Both the position numbers and the translations under genes were made by a program. DNA of 64,000 nucleotides from Caldimonas thermodepolymerans (GTDB lineage Bacteria; Pseudomonadota; Gammaproteobacteria; Burkholderiales; Burkholderiaceae_C), in NCBI RefSeq assembly GCF_015476235.1, contig NZ_CP064338.1, positions 3,782,001-3,846,000 on the forward strand, written 5' to 3'. Position 1 is the first letter of the stretch, and the number at the start of each line of letters is the position of its first letter. The notes beneath the pieces are model-generated. The model had not been told where the DNA came from, made no database searches, and saw only the letters and a program-made list of their open reading frames with translations. Below, piece by piece: positions 1 to 8,616 of this stretch.

Positions 1-1
1 G

Positions 2-967
2 AATGGCGGCTACATGATGCTGCGCGGGGTAGGCCCGGGCACGCTCTATGACGATTATGTCCGTGTGGCGGCTGTCGATCTCTCCCGCGTCTATGGCAGC
101 AGCAACCCGGCCCTCGCGCCCCATGTCACCATCGCCGGTGTCGGCGCCGCCAATGTCTCGGTCGGCTGGGGCAGCGCGGTAGGCCCGCAGGCCAATGCCG
201 GCGCCTACGCCTTCACCGATCCCGGTGTGCTTGACATCTCGACCGGTTCGCCGGGTGGGGTCTATGTGGACTATGGCTCGGGCACGCTGACGGTGACGCC
301 GCGCGCGATCACGGTGACGGCCTCCAACCTTTCTCGTCTCTATGGCGAGGCCAACCCGGCGCTGACCTTCGGCCCGATCGGCGGCGACGGGCTTGCCTCG
401 TTCCACGCCGATCTCGCCGCCGCCGGCTTCGGGCTTGTGACCGCTGCCGGGATGCAGTCGGATGTCGGCAGCTACGCCATCGACCTGACGGGAGCCAACG
501 GCAATTACGACGTGACCTTCACCCCCGGCACGCTGACGGTAACGCCGCGCGCCATCACAGTGACGGCGGATGATCTGCGCAAGCTTCTGGGGCAGGCCGA
601 TCCGGCGCTGACCTGGTCGATCACCGGTGGCAGCCTTGCCAGCTTCGATACGGAAGCTGGCGTGTTCGGGGGTGATCTGATGCGCGATCCCGGCGAAGGG
701 GTTGGCACATACAGCATCCGGCAGGGAACGCTTGTCGCCAACTCCAATTACGACGTGACCTTCGTAGACGGCACGCTGACCATCGCGCCGGTCGCGGTGA
801 GTGTGGCGAGCCTGTTCGAGCGCGCCCTGCCGTTGTCTTTGCAGGCCGACCCGACGGAAGGCGGCGCCCTTGTCCTGTGCGATACCGGCGTGCTGCCGGA
901 AGCGGAATGCGCAGCCTATCCCCATCCGGCCAATCGCGGCCTCGCCCATGTCGGGTTCGCTCAATAA
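2..967 (+). CDS. C-terminal end of a two-partner-secretion exoprotein (TpsA) with MBG-type repeats; start lies outside the window
   Basis: The reading frame is open from base 2, so this is the 3' end of a larger gene. It encodes about 321 residues made of three imperfect repeats of roughly 80 residues. Each repeat carries a core of the form (D/N)L-R-YG--NPAL (first at about residue 25, next near 110 and 195) and they are joined by the recurring linker GTLTVTPRAITVT. This pattern matches the MBG (mostly beta-strand) repeats found near the C-terminus of large filamentous haemagglutinin-like secreted proteins. The last 50 residues include two cysteines and no obvious anchor. It lies just upstream of a TpsB transporter gene, which would be its dedicated outer-membrane exporter. 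Because that transporter gene is disrupted by an insertion sequence, secretion of this protein is probably lost. The haemagglutinin N-terminal secretion domain cannot be checked here. Confidence 0.75.
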   Translation, partial: NGGYMMLRGVGPGTLYDDYVRVAAVDLSRVYGSSNPALAPHVTIAGVGAANVSVGWGSAVGPQANAGAYAFTDPGVLDISTGSPGGVYVDYGSGTLTVTPRAITVTASNLSRLYGEANPALTFGPIGGDGLASFHADLAAAGFGLVTAAGMQSDVGSYAIDLTGANGNYDVTFTPGTLTVTPRAITVTADDLRKLLGQADPALTWSITGGSLASFDTEAGVFGGDLMRDPGEGVGTYSIRQGTLVANSNYDVTFVDGTLTIAPVAVSVASLFERALPLSLQADPTEGGALVLCDTGVLPEAECAAYPHPANRGLAHVGFAQ

Positions 968-978
968 GGGGGCCTGCC

Positions 979-1013
979 ATGAAGCATCACCGCAGGATTG
1001 CCGCCGGCCTCTG
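979..1013 (+). pseudogene. 5' fragment of the TpsB gene (first half of the signal peptide) cut off by an ISL3 element
   Basis: An ATG at 979 opens a frame reading M-K-H-H-R-R-I-A-A-G-L before the insertion sequence begins at 1014. If the element (1014-2472) and one copy of the 8-bp target duplication are removed, the frame joins exactly to base 2481. It then continues W-A-S-V-S-L-A-A-L-I-G-L-A-G-I-A-H-A-Q, which completes a textbook signal peptide ahead of the TpsB mature sequence. The start is 12 bases after the stop of the exoprotein gene, as expected for a TpsA-TpsB operon. Confidence 0.88.
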
Positions 1014-2472
1014 GGCTCCATGTCGTTTCGTGTGGAAAGCAACACTGTCACTGGGGCATCGCCGGCGCGAATGGGCTGGCCGGCAGGTGCTTGAGCTTGG
1101 ACATGCGTAGATAGGCGATGGCGATGAAGTTCTGGCTCGTCCTGAAGCCGCGTGCGGCGCGCTTGGCCTGCTGCAGCAGCCCGTTCATCGCCTCGACGAA
1201 GGCGTTGCTGCGGTGATCGACCATGCCGCGCACCACCGCGTCGAACCGCTCCTTGAGCGTGGCGGCCAGCTTCTTGAACGGCTCGAGCCGACAGCGCCGC
1301 GCCCAGCTCAGCCAGGCCCTGAGGTCGGATGCGGCCTGTTCGATGCTGTTGTGCGCTGTGGCCCGCGCGTACACCTCGCGCAGCGCCATCTTCAGCCGCC
1401 ACGCCCGCGCGCTCTTGAGCGTCGAGCGCTGCAGCCAGTGCATGGCATCGAGCTGGCGGGCGCTCCAGGTGCTGGGGTTGCGCCGCATGCCCCACAGCAG
1501 CTGCCTGAGCGTCTTGCGGCCGCCAGCGCCCAGCGCGGCTCGCACCGCCTGCGCGTCGGTGGCCATCTCCGCGCGGCGCACCTGGTCCATCGCATCGATG
1601 GCCATCGAGACGACGTGAAAGCGGTCGTAGCTGATCTGCGCCTGGGGCAGCGCCAGCGCCACGCCCTTGGCGTAGGCTGCGCTCATGTCCATGCACACGT
1701 GCCGCACCTGGGCGGGATCGCCGCCATGGGCCTTCAGATCCTCGGCGAACTCCACCACCGTGCGGTGCTCGCGCCCCTCGGTGGCGAACAGCAGCCGCTT
1801 GCGATCCAGGTCGTGCACGACGGTGATGTAGTGCTGCCCGCGCCGCAGGCTGGTCTCGTCGATGCCCACCGTGCGCACGCCGGCGAAGTCTTCCAGCGCA
1901 CGCGCCTGCGCGACGTAGAACTCGATGCGCCGCCACAGCCGCTTGTCCTTGCAGCGCAGCAACTCGGCGGCCTGGCGCACCGGCAGGTCCAGGCACAAGG
2001 TCAGCGCCAGCGCTTCGAACGCCGCGGTGAAGCCCGAGCCCGGACGCGCCCAGGGCACGGCCACCTGCGTGGTCTTGCCGCAGGCACCGCAGGCCACGCG
2101 CGGCACGTCGCAGTGCAGCCAGGCCTCGAACTGGAAGAAGTCCAGGTGCCGCCAGGATCGGCGCAGCCGGTCGTGCACCGGTTGCGTGGCCGCATGCCGG
2201 GCAGGCGAGCCTGCTGGTGTGGCAGCCGATCTCGAAGTCGATACGCCGCTTAGCGGTGTCGAGCCTGACGTCATCGACGACCTACGGCGGCTGCAAGCCC
2301 AGCGCGCTGGTGAACAGAGCTTCCACGGCAATGCCCATGGACTCATCCTCCTGATCAAACCCGCCCGGTGGACATGTGCACAGGCCGGCCAGCGGCCTGC
2401 ACACATGCCCACCGGGCTCGACGACCAGGAGTCATTGTGACTGTTGGGTTCCACACGAAATGACGAAGAGCC
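1014..2472 (-). mobile_element. ISL3-family insertion sequence, complete ends, 8-bp target duplication
   Basis: The left end starts GGCTCCATGTCGTTTCGTGT and the right end, read inward on the minus strand, starts GGCTCTTCGTCATTTCGTGT, so the terminal inverted repeats match over about 25 bases with few mismatches. The element is flanked by perfect 8-bp direct repeats GGCCTCTG at 1006-1013 and 2473-2480. An 8-bp duplication and this type of end are typical of ISL3 elements. The element is 1459 bp and carries one transposase gene reading leftwards. A 76-bp copy of the left end (1014-1089) is also found at 16776-16851. Confidence 0.93.
1048..2338 (-). pseudogene. ISL3-family transposase with a broken N-terminal zinc-binding region
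   Basis: The long intact part encodes the DDE transposase body of ISL3 elements, with the motif VGIDETS, a second acidic site at CMDMSAAY, and the C-terminal FVEAMNGLLQ containing the catalytic glutamate. The natural start is the ATG at 2338, preceded by AGGAGGATGAGTCC. From there the frame reads MGIAVEALFTSALGLQPP and then hits an in-frame TAG at 2282-2284, where the family normally has tryptophan. It continues after the stop as VVDDVRLD and on to the cysteine pair C-P-A-C, then must shift frame near 2185-2200 to reach the intact downstream frame. A longer open frame starting at 2454 bypasses both lesions but has a meaningless first 80-90 residues. The copy therefore looks inactive unless the lesions are suppressed. 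Confidence 0.8.
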
Positions 2473-2480
2473 GGCCTCTG

Positions 2481-4194
2481 GGCCTCTGTCTCACTGGCCG
2501 CGCTGATTGGTCTGGCTGGCATAGCCCACGCCCAGTCCACGGCGATCGAGCGCAACCTGCCCCCTGCGTCGGTCACCTCTGGCGGCGAGATCAGGGTGGA
2601 CGAGACGATTGCCGGCTCGACTGACGAGACCCCGCTTGGCGTCGATGTCGCCGGCATCGCGCTGATCGGCCCCGATGCGCAGGTACCGGCAAGACCGCAG
2701 CCCGGCGTGTCGCTGGAGGGCATTGCGGAGAGCTATCATGATGCGGTCCGCGCTGCCTTGGCGCCGCTGATCGGCCAGCCGCTCAGCCCGGCGCTGATCG
2801 CCCGCGCGCAAGGCGTTGTCGCCGGCGTCTGGCGGCAGGCAGGCTACCCCTTCATGTCGGTTACCGTGCCGCCGCAGGAGGTCACGTCCGGCGTGCTCAC
2901 CCTGCGCGTGGTCGAGTTCGTCGCCGGCAATGTCTCGTCCGACCATGCCAGCCTGCCGCTGCATGTCCGGCAGCAACCGGGCGAAGCGATCTCGGCCGCG
3001 CAACTCTCCGAAGACCTTGCCTGGCTCAACCGCAATCCCTTCCGGCAGGTGGGCGCGGTCTTCGCCCCCGGCGATCAGCGCGGCGCCAGCGATATCGAGC
3101 TGACCGTCACGACGGACAAGCCGTTCGCGGTCTATGCCGGCTGGGACAATACCGGCAGCCCCGCCACCGGCCGCGACCGCTTCTATACCGGCGGCGGTGT
3201 CTGGATCCCCGCGCTCAACGACATGACGCTGTCCTGGCGCTATACGCGCTCGGACGAGTTGTGGGACGGCAATGTGTTCGGGCTCGATCCGGCAAAGCGC
3301 GGCTACCTCAGCCTTGCGGGCCGCATCGACCTGCCGACCCTGCCGAGACAAGCTCTGTCCATCGCACCGAACTTCGTCACCACCAACGAGTTCATTGCCG
3401 GCACGCCCTTCAGCTTCGAGAACACCACCTTCGAGCTGCCCATTCTCTACCGGACGGCCGTCTCCAACATGGTGCCCGGAACCTATTGGGGCGACCTTTA
3501 CTTCGGCATCGAGCCCAAATGGCTCCGGCGCACGACGCGCTTTGCCGGGATCGATGTCGCCGAGGGCGAAGCCGGGCTGGTCAATCTCGTCCTCGGCTGG
3601 TCGCACCTGCTCACCGACCCTCATGGCCGCACCTCCATCGACTTGCGGCTCAAGGCCAATCCCGGCGGCGTGCTCGGCACCAACACGGCCGCCGACTGGG
3701 CCGCCTTTACCGGTGGACGGGTCAGCGACCACACTTATGTCCATGCCGGCTTCGACATCGCCCGCTGGACGCGGCTCCCGAACGACTTCGCCTGGTCGAG
3801 CACCCTGACCGGCCAGATCGCCGGACAGGCACTGCCGGACACCGAGCGGCTGAGCCTTGGCGGGCATTATGCCGTGCGGGGGGTCGAGCACAATGACGTA
3901 TCGGCCGATGCGGGCGTCGTCTGGCGCAACGAACTGCGCCTGCCCGCCATGCGGCCGCTGGCAGGCGCCGGTCTTGCCGACACGCTCTCGCCCTTCGCCT
4001 TCCTCGATCTCGGCTGGGGCAAGGACAACGCATCGGGAACGAGCAATAGCCTTGCTGGTGCCGGGCTCGGCTTCGACTATGCCATCGGCACAAACTTCAA
4101 TGCCGGCGCCACCGCCGCAGTCGCGCTCACCGATGCGGGAACGACGCGCGCGGGCGACTGGTCCGTCACCACCAATATCCGCTTCACCTATTAA
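2481..4194 (+). pseudogene. TpsB outer-membrane transporter (ShlB/FhaC/HecB family), separated from its start by the insertion sequence
   Basis: This is the main body of a two-partner-secretion translocator. It would be 582 residues if joined to the 35 bases at 979-1013. The part after 2596 encodes about 532 residues: a polypeptide-transport-associated (POTRA) domain around residues 50-150 with the pattern G-V-L-T-L-R-V-V-E, then a 16-strand-type barrel. The barrel includes the conserved Y-A-G-W-D-N-T-G-S strand and a C-terminal T-T-N-I-R-F-T-Y ending in an aromatic residue, as in Omp85-superfamily barrels. It would sit in the outer membrane and export the upstream exoprotein. Without the first part of the signal peptide, any protein started internally (first ATG 2596) would not be exported, so the gene is most likely non-functional. 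Confidence 0.88.
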
Positions 4195-4202
4195 ACCCAG
4201 CC

Positions 4203-4772
4203 ATGGCAAGGCCGCCCAAAGACCCACACATGCCCCGCTCCCTCGCCCGCATCAAAGCCGTGCTGATCCTGCTCGCAGCTGCCACCGCGATGCTGCTGCC
4301 GTCCCTCCCCGCCGCCGCGCAGGACAACACGCCCACCCCGCAGGCCACTACAGCCACCTATCGCGACTGGACGGTGCGCTGCGATCATCTGCCGCAGACC
4401 CCGCCGCGCAGGGTCTGCGAGGTCGTACAGGCCGTTCGCGCCAATGACGGTCAGGCATTTCTCGCCCAGGTCGTCATCGGGAAGCCCGCGCCCGACCAGC
4501 CGACAAAGCTCATCGTCCAGCTTCCGGCTGGCGTCTGGCTTCCCGCCAACGTCACCCTGACCGCACCTTCGGGCGAAAGCGCCACTGCCACCTTCACCCG
4601 CTGCATGCAGCTCTGCGTCGCCGACGCCGATATCGCTCAACCTCTCGTCGACGCTCTCAAGGCCGCAACCGAACCGGCAAGGCTCACCTTCCAGGACGGA
4701 AACCGCAGACCCATCGAACTCCCAATATCCCTCAACGGGTTTACGGCAGCAATGAACGCAGCAGCAGAGTAG
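4203..4772 (+). CDS. Invasion-associated locus B (IalB)-family periplasmic protein
   Basis: The protein is 189 residues from ATG 4203, or 180 from ATG 4230, which gives a cleaner signal peptide (basic start, long Leu/Ala core, cleavage after AAAQ). The mature part has the IalB pattern: a short W-T-V-R-C opening, a C-E-V-V-Q motif, L-P-A-G-V-W-L-P, and paired cysteines in R-C-M-Q-L-C-V-A. IalB proteins are periplasmic or surface proteins of unclear biochemical role, named from Bartonella, and are commonest in Alphaproteobacteria. It follows the TpsB gene by 8 bases, so it probably belongs to the same transcription unit. Its presence with the secretion pair supports import of the whole locus. 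No clear ribosome-binding site separates the two candidate starts. Confidence 0.8.
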   Translation: MARPPKDPHMPRSLARIKAVLILLAAATAMLLPSLPAAAQDNTPTPQATTATYRDWTVRCDHLPQTPPRRVCEVVQAVRANDGQAFLAQVVIGKPAPDQPTKLIVQLPAGVWLPANVTLTAPSGESATATFTRCMQLCVADADIAQPLVDALKAATEPARLTFQDGNRRPIELPISLNGFTAAMNAAAE

Positions 4773-4797
4773 CCAGTTACAGCCGAACCGTTCGCCA

Positions 4798-4827
4798 TCA
4801 CGGTGCGCTCAAACCAGCACCGTGATC
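4798..4827. terminator. Strong 10-bp hairpin between the IalB gene and the converging ABC permease
   Basis: ATCACGGTGC and GCACCGTGAT form a perfect 10-bp stem with a 10-base loop. It lies 25 bases after the IalB stop and before the oppositely oriented ABC transporter genes. There is no long T-run on either side, so it is a possible but not classical terminator. The remaining bases between 4830 and 4978 hold nothing I recognise. Confidence 0.45.
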
Positions 4828-4978
4828 GATTTATGCTGGAAGCGCCATCTGGCACAAGAATCGTGCGCGGACAAGAAAGGGCAAGACCCGAAAGGCCTCC
4901 TGCGCCAGCGGAGCCGCCTCAAATCTCTATGGTCAGCATGTGTCTGGCTCGGTCAAAACCTGCCGGGGTCCGGGGGGT

Positions 4979-5806
4979 TCAGAGCTTCTCGGTCTCGCCC
5001 GAGCGCGGCTGCCACTTCATCAGGCGCCGCTCGACCCAGCCGACCACCTCGTCGAGCACCAGCGCGAAGATGGTCAGCACCAGGATGCCGGCCATCACCG
5101 TGTTGATGTCGAAGCTGCCTTCGGCCTGCAGGATCAGGTAGCCCACGCCGCTGGACGAGCCCAGGTACTCGCCCACCACCGCGCCGACGAAGGCCAGGCC
5201 CACCGAGGTGTGCAGCGAGCTGAACACCCAGCTCGTCGCGCTGGGCAGGTAGACGTGGCGCAGCAGCTGCTTCTGCGTCGCGCCCAGCATGCGCGCGTTG
5301 GCCAGCACCACGGGGCTGACTTCCTTGACGCCCTGGTAGACGTTGAAGAACACGATGAAGAACACCAGGGTGATGCCCAGTGCCACCTTGCTGGCCACGC
5401 CCAGGCCGAACCACACCGCGAAGATCGGCGCGAGGATCACGCGCGGCATCGAGTTCAGCGCCTTGATGTAGGGATCGAGGATGGCCGCGGCCATCGGGCT
5501 CAAGGCCAGCCACAGGCCCATCGCCAGGCCCATGACGGTGCCGATGCCGAAGGCCAGCAGCGTCTCCAGCAGCGTGATCCACAGGTGGCCGTAGATGTCG
5601 GCCGCAACGAAGAACCAGTTCCAGATGCGTTCGAACACCTTCAGCGGCTCGCCGAAGAAGAACGCGGCCTGGTCGTCGTTGTCGAACAGGAACGGGGGAA
5701 TCAGGCCCGGCTTGGTCATCACGTGCCAGAACACGAAGACCGCGACGAGCAGGCCCACCTGCCAGACGCGCAGGTTACGGGCATTGGGTTGGATATGACG
5801 CCACAT
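4979..5806 (-). CDS. ABC transporter permease, NitT/TauT (SsuC/TauC) type
   Basis: The protein has 275 residues with about six membrane helices and the BPD_transp_1 fold. The EAA-like cytoplasmic loop is around residues 170-190 (A-R-M-L-G-A-T...L-L-R-H-V-Y-L-P), where the ATPase docks. Relatives import sulfonates, taurine, nitrate, thiamine precursors or similar small organic ions; the substrate cannot be told from the permease. It is the last gene of a leftward group with its ATPase (gap 24 bases) and a binding protein further upstream, so all three form one importer. ATG 5806 is the only convincing start. Confidence 0.9.
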   Translation of the reverse strand: MWRHIQPNARNLRVWQVGLLVAVFVFWHVMTKPGLIPPFLFDNDDQAAFFFGEPLKVFERIWNWFFVAADIYGHLWITLLETLLAFGIGTVMGLAMGLWLALSPMAAAILDPYIKALNSMPRVILAPIFAVWFGLGVASKVALGITLVFFIVFFNVYQGVKEVSPVVLANARMLGATQKQLLRHVYLPSATSWVFSSLHTSVGLAFVGAVVGEYLGSSSGVGYLILQAEGSFDINTVMAGILVLTIFALVLDEVVGWVERRLMKWQPRSGETEKL

Positions 5807-5830
5807 GATGGATGAGCGAACAGGAGGGGA

Positions 5831-6643
5831 TCACGCCGCCAGCTGCTGCTGGTAGCCCTTGAGCACTTCCTCGCGCAGCACGCCCCAGATGGCCTGGTGC
5901 AGCTCGACGAAGCGCGGCGTCACGCGCACCTCGGCCACGTCGCGCGGGCGCGGCAGGTCGATCGTGAACTCGCCGATCGGGTGCGAGCCCGGACCGGCGC
6001 TCATCACCACCACGCGGTCGCTCATCGCGATGGCTTCGTCCAGGTCGTGCGTGATGAACAGCACGGCCTTGCGTTTCTCGGCCCACAGGGCCAGGACCTC
6101 GTTCTCCATCAGCTGCCGGGTCTGGATGTCCAGCGCGGAGAACGGCTCGTCCATCAGGATGATGTCCGGGTCCAGCACCAGCGTCTGCGCGAGGCTGGTG
6201 CGCTTGCGCATGCCGCCGGAGAGCTGGTGGGGGTAGCGGTCGCCGAACGCGCCCAGGCCCACGCGGCGCAGCCAGTCCTCGGCCTGCGCGCGCGCCTCGG
6301 CGGGCGGCACGCCGCGGAACTCCAGCCCCGCCATCACGTTCTGCAGCGCGGTGCGCCAGGGCATCAGCGACTCGGCCTGGAACATGTAGCCGGCGCGGAT
6401 GTTGATGCCCTGCAGCGGCTCGCCGAACACGTGCACGCTGCCGCTGCTGGGCGACAGCAGCCCGGCAGCCACGTTGAGCAGCGTGCTCTTGCCACAGCCC
6501 GTGGGGCCGACCACCGAGACGAACTCCCCGGGCGCGACGTGGAGGGTCACGTCGCGCACCGCGGTGTAGCGCTGGCTCCTGTCGTCCCGGCTGATGAAGG
6601 TGCAGGTGACGTCCTGCAAGGACAAGGCGTGAGGTGCAGTCAT
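5831..6643 (-). CDS. ABC transporter ATP-binding protein, NitT/TauT (SsuB/TauB) type
   Basis: This is the ATPase of the importer. It has Walker A GPTGCGKST near residue 46, a Q-loop region Y-M-F-Q-A-E-S, a degenerate signature LSGGMRKR, Walker B IILMDEP followed by the D-loop SALD, and the switch histidine in FITHDLDEA. The signature reads MRKR where most relatives have MRQR or QQQR. I place the start at ATG 6643 (MTAPHALSLQDV); an ATG 24 bases upstream adds only MPWCDNRR. It lies between the permease and binding-protein genes, all leftward, and would hydrolyse ATP on the cytoplasmic face of the permease. Confidence 0.92.
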   Translation of the reverse strand: MTAPHALSLQDVTCTFISRDDRSQRYTAVRDVTLHVAPGEFVSVVGPTGCGKSTLLNVAAGLLSPSSGSVHVFGEPLQGINIRAGYMFQAESLMPWRTALQNVMAGLEFRGVPPAEARAQAEDWLRRVGLGAFGDRYPHQLSGGMRKRTSLAQTLVLDPDIILMDEPFSALDIQTRQLMENEVLALWAEKRKAVLFITHDLDEAIAMSDRVVVMSAGPGSHPIGEFTIDLPRPRDVAEVRVTPRFVELHQAIWGVLREEVLKGYQQQLAA

Positions 6644-6677
6644 CCTACGATTGTCGCACCACGGCACCCGGCGCCGT

Positions 6678-7712
6678 TCATCCCCGCGGGTACTTGGCGT
6701 TGGCCTTCCTGACGAACTCGTTGGTGTAGACGGCGTTCAGGTCGACCTTCGCGTTGTTGAGCGCCGGATCGACGCTGGCGAGCGCGCGCAGCGCCGTGGC
6801 CGCGCCCTTCTCGGGGATGGTGCCGTCCGGCGACAGCGCCCCCTTGCTCTTCAGGAAGGCGTCGATGTAGACCGCGCGGTCGCCGAGCAGGAAGCCCTCG
6901 GGCACCACCTTGATGATGTCGCCCGGGCCGGCCGCCTGGATCCACTTGTTGGCCCGCACGATGGCGTTGGTCAGTGCCTGCACGGTGTTCGGGTTGCGGT
7001 CGATGAAGGCCTGCGGCGCGTACAGGCAGGCCGCGGGCATCGGGCCGCCGAACACCTTGTCGGCCTCGGCGACGATGCGGGTGTCGGTCACGATGCGGAT
7101 GTCGCCGGCGCGCTCCAGGATGGTGATCACCGGGTCGAGGTGCGACAGCGCGTCGATCTGGCCCTGGCGGATCGCCGCGATCGCCGCGTTGGTCGCGCCC
7201 ACGCCGATGAAGCTGACGTCGCTGGGCTTCAGGCCCGCCTGCGCGAGCACGAAGTTGGCCATCACGTTGGTCGACGAGCCCGGCGCGGTGACGCCGATCT
7301 TCTTGCCCTTGAGGTCGGCCACCGACTTGAAGTTGGGCATCGTGCGGTTGTTGACCGCCAGCACCACCTGCGGCGCGCGGCCCTGCAGCACGAAGGCACG
7401 CATGCGCTGGCCCTTGGTCTGCATGTTGACGGTGTGCTCGAAGGCGCCGGACACCACGTCCGCGCTGCCCCCCACCACCGCGCGCAGCGCCTGCGAGCCG
7501 CCGGCGAAGTCGACGATCTGCGCGTCCAGCCCCTCGGCCTTGAAGTAGCCGAGCATCTCGGCCACCGTCAGCGGCAGGTAGTACAGCAGGTTCTTGCCCC
7601 CCACGGCGATCGTGACCTTGGGCTTTTCGAGCGACTGCGCACGCACCAGCGACGGCGCGGCCACCGCGGTGGCCGCCGCCGCAGAGCTGAGGAGGAAATG
7701 TCGGCGTTGCAT
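6678..7712 (-). CDS. Periplasmic substrate-binding protein of the ABC importer, with a Tat-like signal
   Basis: The protein has about 344 residues. The start at 7712 is set by AGGAG eight bases upstream. It opens MQRRHFLLSSAAAATAVAAP with the twin-arginine pattern R-R-H-F-L and likely cleavage near S-L-V-R-A-Q, so export by the Tat pathway is plausible. The mature part resembles the SsuA/NMT1-type family: V-T-I-A-V-G-G at the first strand, then D-L-K-G-K-K-I-G-V-T-A-P-G-S-S-T-N in the ligand-gripping region. The group is divergent from the SDR gene at 7858. The ligand is unknown; sulfonates, taurine and pyrimidine-like compounds are all possible for this family. Confidence 0.9.
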   Translation of the reverse strand: MQRRHFLLSSAAAATAVAAPSLVRAQSLEKPKVTIAVGGKNLLYYLPLTVAEMLGYFKAEGLDAQIVDFAGGSQALRAVVGGSADVVSGAFEHTVNMQTKGQRMRAFVLQGRAPQVVLAVNNRTMPNFKSVADLKGKKIGVTAPGSSTNVMANFVLAQAGLKPSDVSFIGVGATNAAIAAIRQGQIDALSHLDPVITILERAGDIRIVTDTRIVAEADKVFGGPMPAACLYAPQAFIDRNPNTVQALTNAIVRANKWIQAAGPGDIIKVVPEGFLLGDRAVYIDAFLKSKGALSPDGTIPEKGAATALRALASVDPALNNAKVDLNAVYTNEFVRKANAKYPRG

Positions 7713-7857
7713 GGAGTGGGCTCCTGAATTCTGAACATCCAAGGGAACGCACTCTACCGCCACACCCGCGCGCGGCGCGCCCGGACTTGCCCTAGCGCTG
7801 CGCGCCGTCAAGGCCGGCGCTTCCCGCGGCGCGCAGAATGCGCACACAATCGGCGCC

Positions 7858-8604
7858 ATGACACCCATCACCCTCATCACCGGGGCCAGCCGCGGCATCG
7901 GCGCGGCCACCGCCCGCCTGTGCGCGCAGCACGGGCACCGCGTCGTCATCAACTACGCGCGCGACGCGCAGGCCGCCGAAGAGGTGGCGCGCCAGGTGCG
8001 CGCCGCCGGCGGCGAGGCGCTCACGGTGCAGGCCGACGTCTCGCAGGAAGCCGACGTGCTGCGCCTGTTCGACGCCATCGACCGCCACTGGGGGCGCCTG
8101 ACCGGGCTGGTCAACAATGCCGGGGTGGTCGACGTCGCCGCGCGCGTCGAGGACTACTCGATGGCGCGCCTGCAGCGCATGTTCGCGATCAATGTGTTCG
8201 GCTCGTTCCTGTGCGCGCGCGAGGCGGTGCGGCGCATGAGCACGCGCCACGGCGGCGCGGGCGGGGCGATCGTCAACGTCTCCTCGGTCGCCGCGCGCGG
8301 CGGCGGCGCCAACCAGTACGTGGACTACGCGGCCAGCAAGGGCGCGATCGACACCTTCACCATCGGGCTGTCCAAGGAAGTGGCCGCCGAGGGCATCCGC
8401 GTCAACGCGGTGCGCCCGGGCATCACCGACACCGAGATCCACGCCTCGGGCGGCCAGCCCGACCGGGCCTGGAACCTGGCTTCGCAGATCCCGATGCAGC
8501 GCCCCGGCCACCCGGAGGAAATCGCGCAGGCGATTTGCTGGCTGCTCTCCGATGCGGCGAGCTACACCACCGGCGCGCTGCTGGACGTCGGCGGCGGGCG
8601 CTGA
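7858..8604 (+). CDS. Short-chain dehydrogenase/reductase (glucose/ribitol dehydrogenase-like)
   Basis: This classical SDR of 248 residues has the cofactor motif TGASRGIG at residues 8-15, the N-N-A-G motif near 86, the catalytic serine in NVSSVA, and the Y-A-A-S-K catalytic pair. The C-terminal G-G-G-R is typical of the FabG-like group. An acidic residue after the second strand is missing (N-Y-A-R-D), which hints at NADP preference. The gene is divergent from the ABC importer and 12 bases upstream of a MarC gene. The substrate is not predictable from sequence. Confidence 0.9.
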   Translation: MTPITLITGASRGIGAATARLCAQHGHRVVINYARDAQAAEEVARQVRAAGGEALTVQADVSQEADVLRLFDAIDRHWGRLTGLVNNAGVVDVAARVEDYSMARLQRMFAINVFGSFLCAREAVRRMSTRHGGAGGAIVNVSSVAARGGGANQYVDYAASKGAIDTFTIGLSKEVAAEGIRVNAVRPGITDTEIHASGGQPDRAWNLASQIPMQRPGHPEEIAQAICWLLSDAASYTTGALLDVGGGR

Positions 8605-8616
8605 CGCGAAGGCGCC

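Noticed and set aside
2491..4227. 578-codon minus-strand frame opposite the TpsB gene
   Set aside because: It is antisense to a barrel protein with clear domains and has no family match by eye.
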